Both the position numbers and the translations under genes were made by a program. Positions 21,129 to 29,907 of a stretch of DNA of 64,000 bases are shown here, piece after piece (the first letter of the stretch is position 1; each line of letters begins with the position of its first letter). The notes beneath the pieces are model-generated. The model saw only the letters and a program-made list of their open reading frames with translations, made no database searches and was not told the origin of the DNA. Source of the stretch: Beroe ovata (taxonomy: Eukaryota; Ctenophora; Nuda; Beroida; Beroidae); the NCBI GenBank assembly GCA_946803715.1, contig CAMPET010000054.1, positions 74,429 to 138,428 of the forward strand, written 5' to 3'.

Positions 21129-24100
21129 TCACGCGTTTTTAGCCGTGAATCCGTCACCCATCCGTGCAGTTGGGAGGAGGGTAGGTGTGGATTTGCACAT
21201 GGGGCACATTTTATTCCTGACTGAGGAGCTTCTGAGCCAGGTCAGCAGGTTGTATCGGGAACCTGTGTGCAGAATCTAATGAAATACTATTTCATTAGAT
21301 CTCACACACTATTTCAGAAATAGTGTGTGAAACACTTTTCAACAACTGAGAACGCATGTTAACAGGACAGAAGTCATGGTGTGAGGATGTTAACAAAGTC
21401 AGTTGTTAACACCATGCTCACCTGATGTTAACAGAGACAGTTGTTAACACCATATGCTCACCTGATGTTAACAGAGTCTGTTGTTAACACCATGCTCACC
21501 TTATGTTAGCAGAGGCAGTTGTTAAACCATGCTCACCTGATAGAAGAGGTTGAGTTCCATGGAGGTGACGCGCACGATGTATTAACACTGTACCGGGGAG
21601 ATGTGTGAATTCCACCCACTCCTGCCTATCCTCTTCCTGCACGTGTACGTGTTGCTATGGTGACGTGTGTGTTGCTATGGTGACCACACGTCATATTCAA
21701 TCATTCAATGATAGCCATATCTGGCTTACCTTCACAAATCAACACAATAGGTACACCAAATTTAACTCATAATTAATGTTAACACGCTCGACTGATGACA
21801 CTCATTTGATGAAACTCAGCTGATGACACTCAGTTGATAACAGTCAATTGATGACACTGTTACCAGAGACACTCAACTCACCCCTGCCATATGAGTGAAG
21901 TACACCTCTGCTCCGGTGAACGAAGTCCCAAGACAGAAGTTGAAGGTCACCTCCGCGTTGTCATAGTGATACGCCAGATCTGTGTCTTTACCACGTTGGT
22001 ATTGGAGTGTGAAACTCTGGGGGTTATGAACGGGGATCAGTAACCAGAAGACCCCATCATTATCAAAATTTTTACGACAAATGGTCAATGAAGTTATATG
22101 GGCGTGAATTATCGATAAGGAATTAAGTTTGAATGAGGATCTTGCAGCTTTGGAATTTGGATCGATGTGTAGTGTGCACTGAAGAGACACGTTTCAAGGT
22201 CTACCTCTAGGTGAGGAGTTGGCTTACAGCTGCACATTCTGTGGACACTATACACTATACAGGTACAATGCAATTGTACAATGTACATTGCATAATCTAT
22301 ACATTAAGTTGTGCATAATCAATACATTTTAATTTTTATGGTACATTATGCAAACTATAATGATAGGTATAAAATGCTCATTTCCCATTATTGCCTGTTG
22401 CTATGCACGCGTTCGATACACAATGTATTCTACTGAATATCGCATAGTGCATATTGTATAGCTTAGTATTGTATTAATTGTATAGCATTGTATAGTATAC
22501 TTTATATAGTATGCCGTGCATAGGGAGCATAATACAGGCAGTACAGAAACGGTCGCTCTCCCATTGTTTCCCTCACTCACCGTTACTGTATATTGTGTAC
22601 AATTCAAGTACATTATGGGTGATATATGAGCTGCTCGCGATGTCAACTTTGAAATACACAACTTTTGTGTATATTTCTCTGCAGTTATGTATTCTCTTTA
22701 TTGCGCTCTCATCTTCCTTTTGCTGCACGAACCTGTTCTTGTATTGCTTGTTTTTAGCCCTAATATTTCGTCCCAGACATTCAATTAGCACCAATTACCA
22801 TTCAATTAACACCAATTACCATTCCCATTAGCAGGACGAGTTACCATGACAACACTCAACGCGGAGAGTGGCTGGCTCTCTTGCCGGGGGCACCGTAACG
22901 GTTGTAACATTGTCCTCCAGACCCGTAACGAACGGCTCCTTCACGAAAGGCTGTGCCGGTATTTCCGACTCTGGAAGTCGGAACAGCCACAGATGATTTT
23001 CACGGGAAGCGGTCGCATCCAGTGCTCCCGATGTTCGAAAACATACTACGATAAGACATCGTTTTCGCGGCACAAAAGAAACTGTACTTCCGTGTTGACT
23101 AGGCAACGTCAGCTCCAGGAGTCTGTGAACGGTAAGGAGCTGGCAGGAGGGGGAGGAGGGGATAGCTCGGTACAGGGTGGTCCCACCACTCATGGTGGTT
23201 CCACCACCCAGGAGAGTAGTCACGTGACTGACACAGTCGGCGGGCAGCTGGGAGTGGAGGGTTCAGGGAGGATTGCAGGTAATCCGAAATGGACCTGTGA
23301 CGGGTGTAAGGCGCGGTATAAACGTCAATACCATTTCGAGAAACACATGGGAAGGTGTGATCGGTACAAGAAGAAGATATCAGTGACACAAAATGAAGAC
23401 TGGGATATCGGTCGTAGTAGAGGGATAGGCGGGGAAGAGAAGAAGGGAATACCAGTTGATCTATTCAGGACAGTTGGTGATACCGCGTACATGATAGCTA
23501 ACACACATCTCCCTGGTTCGGAGACAGACACGCGGGCTGTCGCAGCTGGTATCTCCAGTGATCAGTGCCACCCTCACAACAACAGTTCCCTCACAATAAC
23601 CATGGATCTTCCTGTTGGGGGTTCACGCCACACAGTTAGGAAGAGATCGGCTGTCAATATTAGAAGAAGCAGGCAGGAAATCAGTGAAAACGGTATCATT
23701 CTGCCATATCCTAGTAACAGTGGCAACTTTTGTAGCAGTGGTAACAGTGTTAACAGTGCTAGCAGTGTTAACGGTGGTAACAGTGTTAACAGTGGTAGCA
23801 GTGTTAACAGTGGTAGCAGTGTTAACAGTGGCAACAGTGGTAGCAGTGTTAACAGTCTTAGCAGTGTTAACAGTGGTAACAGTGGCAGCAGTGTTAACAG
23901 TCTTAGCAGTGTTAACAGTGGCAACATTGGTAACAGTGGTAACAGTGGTAGCAGTGTTAACAGTGGTAATAGTGTTAACACTGTTCCTGTGACATCTCCC
24001 ACTTTCCATGGAAGTAGAACAGGGCGTGGCGATGACCAATCAAAAACAACCATGATATCCATGACACATCCTGTTTTCAATAAAGAAAAAAGGAGACGTA

Positions 24101-26313
24101 GACAACCTCCAGTTGAAATATACCCTGCAGGAACTACTAATGAGGTAAATCTTGAAGAACTGGCACCCAAAGTGATACCTGAAGTTGTGCCTGTAATGAT
24201 ACCTGAAGTTGTGCCTGTAATGCGACCTGACGTGATACCCGAAATTATAACTGAACTCGTACCTGAGGTGAAGCCTGTTATGGTTTGTGAAGTGAAGCCT
24301 GAAGTAAAACTTGAAGTGATATCTGAAGTAAGACCTAAAGTGATACCTGAAGGGCAGACATCTGGTTTGACTGTTACATCGCCTAATGTCAAACTGACGG
24401 AGTGTCTGGAGAAGGAACTAAAGAACTTGATGGAATCGGATTTACAGCAACACGCCCAAGTTGGGAAACTCTTCTTGAACCACTTGAAGAGCATCAGACA
24501 CTCAGAACGAGAGACGGATTCCGGAACGTTCAATAGAGAGTTCCTCGCTCAGTTAGATACGGTTTTCGGAAAGGATCTGATAAAGGATCAACGACTTCTG
24601 GAGTTCATTCTGAGAGAGACGGCGAGTGTTGTGACTGGAAAATGAACTTGTCCACTAGCACCTTACTCGAACTATCCTTTCAGTTGAAAATGATCCCTTT
24701 CATAGATTATTTATTCAAATTGAATATATTTGACTTTTGCTCCAACATCAAGTGTTTTGAGTGTTTTCTCTTACCAAATAATTCTCTTACTTTTCCATAA
24801 GAATGTACATTGTAAACGTGCCTATGTAACGTACCATAAAGCAGTACATATAGCAGTATCACACATACCTTGTGACTATCAATTCCGGCATCAACCCATT
24901 CAGGGAAGAGTATCTTGCTGATGGGAGAGATGATGTTCTCGATCATTGAGTTGATGAACTCAGTCAACCCTAACTCCTCTGTCAACACCTGGATCAGTGG
25001 TTTTGAGGAATGTTAATGAGCTGCAGGCATGATCATTCACGAGATAGATATTGAACTATAAAAAGTAGCAAGTAAGCTGAATCAGTGATCACTATGATAG
25101 TACTAACCCCGGAAGTATTCATCGTGTTAGGTCGACTCTTCTCACGTACGTTTTGGTTGAAATGGTCCAACTCCTGAATGAGTTTTGAACAGAATTCTGG
25201 ACTCAGAGCCGGTATCGTGTAAATACCATCCCCTGCAGGTTTTGGTGATATTTAATAAATCGTGAAAACCGCATCGAATTTGAAAGCGAACCGCCGGAAA
25301 TTCCAGTGGATTCAGATGTGTAAGGAGCACTTATCCGATAAGGGGCAGTGGGCACGTGTGTGATTAAACTCACCAATCTGAGTCAGGAACTGCTCTACAA
25401 TATGGTCTCTGCTGTCCTGTCCACTCATCTGACACACTCTGGCACACTTGAGAAATGATGGATCAAACCAGTCGTCCTGAGGAAACATGCGATTACAAAA
25501 AACGGACAACCGTTGCTTGTCACCAGAATATTGCCGAATGACATAGGTAATTTCAAGACCCCATCTTGTTACAACTGATTTCATGCAACAATATTCTGCA
25601 AATGCAGGTCCTCACAAACAAAATTTCTACGGTCTTTTCATCATTAATCTGCAGATTCATTCAAATTTCTGCTCTTATAAACGATGATAAGCAGATAAGA
25701 TTGCAGTTAAATCAAAATCAAATTATGTCGGTAATTCATTGTCGATAATTTATTCCTATCGGGTCATATTATTTCAGTGATACAGGAAACGGGAAAACAA
25801 TTGAAATTTCATGCTACTATGCGAAACAAGCATACTCTAAACGAGAAGATCTCAGAGTGGAGTTGCTTGTACTTCTGTTGGACAGTTGCGATGTATCCCG
25901 TGGACAGTTCATCTAACTCCATACGCCTGGATACTTCTCCCTGGACTTCTGCCAGAACGAGAGTCCTGTCCTCCATACCCCTGTCCCTTAGTACCTGCAG
26001 AGAGGATATGCGGTTTGAATGAAGTTTCGGTAACTTGCCAGTGGTAAGTTACCAGCTCTAACCGAAAGCATGGAGGTAATGACAACATCAGTTGAATTTC
26101 AACAGTCGACTGAATACTGACAGTGATAACTGAATGAGGCGCTGCTCGAATACGATACTGAATAACATGGTTTCCGACTCACTCTGTCGCAGTACTTACA
26201 GAATCGTAGTCTCTCCAGAACTGTTTCTCATTGTGATACGTTACATGGAGTCGGTACTTGGGCAGGAATATGTTGTGACTCACGAAACAACTGCACCGGT
26301 AAAACTGCTCCAT
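21129..26313 (-). CDS. OGFOD2: 2-oxoglutarate/Fe(II) dioxygenase, OGFOD2
   Basis: Eight exons join in phase: 26313-26200, 25994-25836, 25476-25374, 25232-25108, 24988-24869, 22016-21882, 21636-21537 and 21262-21129, total 990 nt, 329 aa, close to the human length. The N-terminus MEQFYRCSCFVSHNIFLPKY resembles the OGFOD2 start. The prolyl-4-hydroxylase-like fold is shown by LDSH-like GIDSHK, the iron-binding HxD in YHYDNAEV, the FTGAEVYF strand, the second iron His in LIHRARHLHGTQPL, and the 2-oxoglutarate-side RYNLLTWLRSS with the C-terminal MCPMC. The substrate is unknown in all animals as far as I know. Intron 5 (22017-24868) contains another gene on the opposite strand. The last exons are duplicated at 20029-20700. 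Confidence 0.93.
21365..21540. repeat. Minisatellite carrying copies of the exon-7 5' splice site (copy B)
   Basis: Homologous to 20490-20670, with the same GCTCACCTGATGTTAACAGA unit in about four copies and the true donor at 21536-21531. One unit is altered to GCTCACCTTATG, which removes the TCAG before its GT. Confidence 0.85.
22846..24645 (+). CDS. Intronless zinc-finger protein nested in an OGFOD2 intron
   Basis: A single ORF of 599 aa. Two C2HC fingers with Cx2Cx12Hx3C spacing are visible at residues about 63-85 (CSRCSKTYYDKTSFSRHKRN) and 149-171 (CDGCKARYKRQYHFEKHMGR). A cysteine-containing segment near residue 15-50 may be a third, degenerate zinc site. Residues about 285-375 are a Ser/Asn/Gly/Val low-complexity tract encoded by a 9-base minisatellite. 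Residues about 435-505 are a Val/Pro/Glu repeat (for example EVVPVMIPEVVPVMRPDVIP). The last about 85 residues form a predicted helical domain (LMESDLQQHAQVGKLFLNHL onward). A chromatin or DNA-binding role is likely; the family is not recognised. It lies inside OGFOD2 intron 5 on the opposite strand. Confidence 0.75.
   Translation: MTTLNAESGWLSCRGHRNGCNIVLQTRNERLLHERLCRYFRLWKSEQPQMIFTGSGRIQCSRCSKTYYDKTSFSRHKRNCTSVLTRQRQLQESVNGKELAGGGGGDSSVQGGPTTHGGSTTQESSHVTDTVGGQLGVEGSGRIAGNPKWTCDGCKARYKRQYHFEKHMGRCDRYKKKISVTQNEDWDIGRSRGIGGEEKKGIPVDLFRTVGDTAYMIANTHLPGSETDTRAVAAGISSDQCHPHNNSSLTITMDLPVGGSRHTVRKRSAVNIRRSRQEISENGIILPYPSNSGNFCSSGNSVNSASSVNGGNSVNSGSSVNSGSSVNSGNSGSSVNSLSSVNSGNSGSSVNSLSSVNSGNIGNSGNSGSSVNSGNSVNTVPVTSPTFHGSRTGRGDDQSKTTMISMTHPVFNKEKRRRRQPPVEIYPAGTTNEVNLEELAPKVIPEVVPVMIPEVVPVMRPDVIPEIITELVPEVKPVMVCEVKPEVKLEVISEVRPKVIPEGQTSGLTVTSPNVKLTECLEKELKNLMESDLQQHAQVGKLFLNHLKSIRHSERETDSGTFNREFLAQLDTVFGKDLIKDQRLLEFILRETASVVTGK
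23710..23985. repeat. 9 bp coding minisatellite
   Basis: About 30 tandem copies of AGTGKTAAC or AGTGKTAGC (K = G or T) in frame in the zinc-finger ORF, encoding S-V-N, S-G-N and S-G-S. Both strands remain open through it, which creates long Leu/Thr-rich antisense frames. Confidence 0.9.
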
Positions 26314-26843
26314 CTCGTTCCACGTGTTGTCATGGTTAGCATACCATGCTTATTAAGGATAGGAAACTCGTTAGTTTTTCGTGGGGTATGTCTCTCAATG
26401 GAAAAAGAGATTTACTGAGTTGAATAATTCCAAATTAGGGGAGATCTAGCCATGTTAGACTTACAATATGATTTCCTATCGTATACTTTCTACCCGGTAT
26501 AACAATTGGTTTATTGATTTGCTAGCAGCTGCTGGAGTGCCGGCCTCCAGACGCCAATCGTAATGTTATTTAGTATAACCACTTGCAAAAACGTGCTCAT
26601 TATCAGCTCCTCCAGAATAGAATCATACGCTCTTATCTGAGTAGAGGAGAAAAAGACTGGAAATAATTGAATTTGCCATCGCTGACTGCCTTGAGGTTGA
26701 GAAGTGGCTGATTTTTCTATTTTCATGCAGCCTTGATTGAATTACGATATCAGGTCAAGTGCTCTTGCACTAGAATAAAAGTCAGCAAGAAGATCCCACA
26801 TTTCAACTTGTGTGTTTTTGAATTGCTAGCTAATGAACCAACA
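26314..26843. promoter_or_regulatory. Divergent intergenic region between OGFOD2 and the four-domain gene
   Basis: 530 bp separate two starts on opposite strands. No TATA box is obvious. A shared promoter is possible but not shown. Confidence 0.3.
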
Positions 26844-29258
26844 ATGAAGACTGAAATTGTGATCTTGGTCTTAATCGCCCTTTGCTGTAAGTACCGAATT
26901 CTATCAAATCACTGAGATCCGCCATTGCGTTGTTATTACCATTATACCTGTCGGTCAAGGACCACTGTATAATCCTAACCCCACTTTTCATCTCGACCCT
27001 TATCTTCAGGTGAAGCTGCCGGGAGAAACCGACTCCACAAGTTCTCGAGGGATAACCCTCTGACACTCGATCTAAAGTCCAGTAAGAATGAGAAGTACGA
27101 AGTTCAACTCCCGTGCTCCGAATCGGTGTGGTTCAAACTGTTTTTGAATGGTGCTGCAGACCAGGGTAACATGCATGTCGAACTCTATGACAACTACAGA
27201 GGTAACATTTACTGTAGAGGGGGAGGGAGCAGGGAGTGGTACGATGGTGAGCGCACTGACTTCACCCTCTCGGGTGACGGATTACAGTGTAAGAACGGTA
27301 AGGTGATCGTCAAGATCATCAAGACAGCCACCCACGTGACCATATCCAGTGCTGGAAGTATCCTCTACGTGAAGAGGTTCTCGGGATCGGACGGAAACTG
27401 CAGGCTGCCCTCGTCCGAAATCTCGACACAGGTGTGGGAATACTCGGGGAACCTATATCTGAGTGTGGCATCGCGGTCACCTCCACCTCGACCACGCCCA
27501 CCCACCATGATCAATTTGGCCGTCGGGGCTGATGATGATCGTGGGATGAGCATCGCTAGAGACCCTGAGGAGATGAGTGATGCATCGAACCTGGAGAGTG
27601 TTCAGCTGTATGAATTCTCCAAGAACCGCCCCGTGACGTTGGGAGTGCTGTCGAATGGTGACGAGAAGTATGAGGTCCACCTGCCCTGCTCATCCGTGTG
27701 GTTTAAACTATTCCTGAATGGGGAAGATGATAGTAGCATGCACATTGAACTATTCGACAGACGCAGTGGCAACATATATTGTAAAGGAGCAGGGTCCAGA
27801 GACTGGTATGATGGACAGAGAACTGACTTCAGACTCTCGAAAGGTGGCTTAAAGTGCGAAGATGACGGCTTGGATTCCAAGATTATAGTCAACATCCACA
27901 AAACGGCTGATCATGTAGCTATATCGAACAAGGGAAAAATTCTATATCTACAAGAGTTTGATGACAACGATGCCAATTGCCGAATGAATTCACATGAGTT
28001 GAGGACCCAAGTTTGGAGATATACAGGTTCACTCTCGGTTGGGATATACCACACCCCATCTGTAGCAGATCCTGAGTTCGAAATGTACCCCTTTTCCCAG
28101 CACTCTACAGCCGTGTTAGGCGTGATCCCGCACGAAACGGAACAGTACGAAGTTCATCTCCCTTGCTTCCCGTCCGTGTGGTTTAAACTGTTCCTTAATG
28201 GAGGGGATGATAGCAACATGCACATTGAGCTATTTGACAAGTACACGGGTAACATTTATTGTAAAGGAGCAGGATATAGAGACTGGTATGATGGGGAGAG
28301 AACTGATTTCAGGTTTTCGGAAGGCGGATTAATGTGCGAAAATGGCGGCTCACGTTCAAAGATCATAGTAAAGATAGAAAAAACTGCAGACCACATTGCA
28401 ATATCTAATGCGAACAGGGTAATCTATGTTCAGGAATTCAGTAGCAACGACGGAAACTGCAGGCTTCCTTCACACGAACTGAGAACTCAGGTTTGGTCTT
28501 TCACGGGAACCCTAACAGTCGGTATCCCCTCAAATCGGTATGAAGAACCTGAAATTCCGACATATCCATCAACCAACACAGGAGTAAAGATGTATCCATT
28601 TTCCAAAGACAACGCAGTAACCCTGGGCGTGGTCCAAAACACAATTGAACAGTACGAAGTACATGTTCCATGTTCCGAATCTGTGTGGTTCAAGTTATTC
28701 CTGAATGGTAAAGATGATAGTAACATGCACATTGAGCTATTTGACAAGTACACGGGTAACATTTATTGTAAAGGAGCAGGATACAGAGACTGGTATGATG
28801 GGGAGAGAACTGACTTTAAAATGATGTACAATGGTTTAGAGTGTAGAGAGGGGCAGACGAAAATGGTCCTGCACATCTACAAGGATGACAAACTCCTTAC
28901 AATAAGCAACGCTGATACCCAAAATATCCTCTACTACCAATCATTTGGACAGAGGGACGGCAACTGTAGACTGCGATCGTTCGAACTCATGACACAAGTT
29001 TGGGACTACACAGGCGCTGAACTTTCAGTCGGTATTCTACACAAGTCAGAGTCAGGTCCCACAGCTGCTCCCACAGACGCTCCCACAGAAGATGATAGTA
29101 CAAGTTCCTCCTCTACTCCTGAGCCAGAACCAACAGATCCTCTAACTACAAAGATACCAACTTGTAACAGCGAGAAACCCACTGAGCAAGCTACCACTCA
29201 GACCTCGACTGCTTCAAGTACCACTCAAATACAGGTATTAACCAATGACATGGTTTGA
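26844..29258 (+). CDS. Secreted protein with four copies of an unrecognised four-cysteine domain
   Basis: Exon 26844-26886 encodes a signal peptide (MKTEIVILVLIALC) and joins in phase to 27010-29258, giving 763 aa. Four repeats follow, with VWFKLFLNG at about residues 54, 244, 404 and 573 (spacing 190, 160 and 169 aa). Each repeat has the order YEVHLPC, VWFKLFLNG, NMHIELFD, GNIYCKG, DWYDGERTDF, GLxC, KIIVxI, HVxISN, DGNCRL, TQVWxxTG, so four cysteines per repeat. The pattern looks beta-rich. The C-terminus from about residue 690 is Pro/Thr/Ser-rich and likely O-glycosylated. No membrane segment or GPI signal is seen, but a GT at about 29235 (ATACAGGTATT) could be a donor to further exons. I do not recognise the family; an extracellular lectin-like or matrix role is inference. 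Confidence 0.8.
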
Positions 29259-29907
29259 GACAGGTACAGCACCTCCCCTCATTCTTAACTATGTCTGAGT
29301 AACTTAACTCTGGTTTTATATGACCCTCGTGTCATCAATTCTTCGTTCTTCATTGAATATGGGTAAGTTGGGTAAAACACAACTTTCTTATTTTCAGTAA
29401 GTAACACGGTGGTAGTCTGGAAAGGAGCCAGGAGGTGATCCTTGGGGTGGATACAATGGAGCTGCGAAAGTGTAATCGGGATCACTTAAATCTAAACTTA
29501 AATGAAATATTATAACAATGTAAAATCACCTTAAAATAATTGAACATTAACTATATCTTGAAGAAGAACATAAAATTTGAATGTTTTTACTACCAACGCT
29601 TTTCATATCAACTATCTTTCTGGAATGTTTTTGTAATTACAAGATTGTTTAAAGGCTAAAGTGACATAGTAGTTCTTATTCTTCCCTCCCTGCTACACAA
29701 TAAATCTATCATCAACAAAATTCATAATCATTTGTTAAATTGCCGGCAACGAATCCATAAGTATCTGACATAATCTGATATCCATCAGCCACCATCTTAG
29801 TATAGATCAAGTTTAGAAATAATCAGCGAATTAAGTCTACAATAGCATTACAAAGTAGAGTAACTTACATTACAAAGTAGAATAACTTAAGTTGAGGAAG
29901 GAGCTTA
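29259..29907. other. Convergent intergenic region, no gene seen
   Basis: AT-rich stretch between the 3' ends of the four-domain gene (plus) and ADPGK (minus). Nothing is identified beyond a short direct repeat (TTACAAAGTAGA) near 29848-29882. Confidence 0.5.

Noticed and set aside
23615-24039. Overlapping plus and minus frames rich in Val/Thr or Asn/Thr
   Set aside because: Shadows of the same minisatellite, which is open in several frames.
23574-24533. Long minus-strand ORF (319 aa) with Leu-rich repeats
   Set aside because: It is antisense to the zinc-finger ORF; its Leu/Thr/Pro tracts arise from the 9-base minisatellite and the Val-Pro-Glu repeat.
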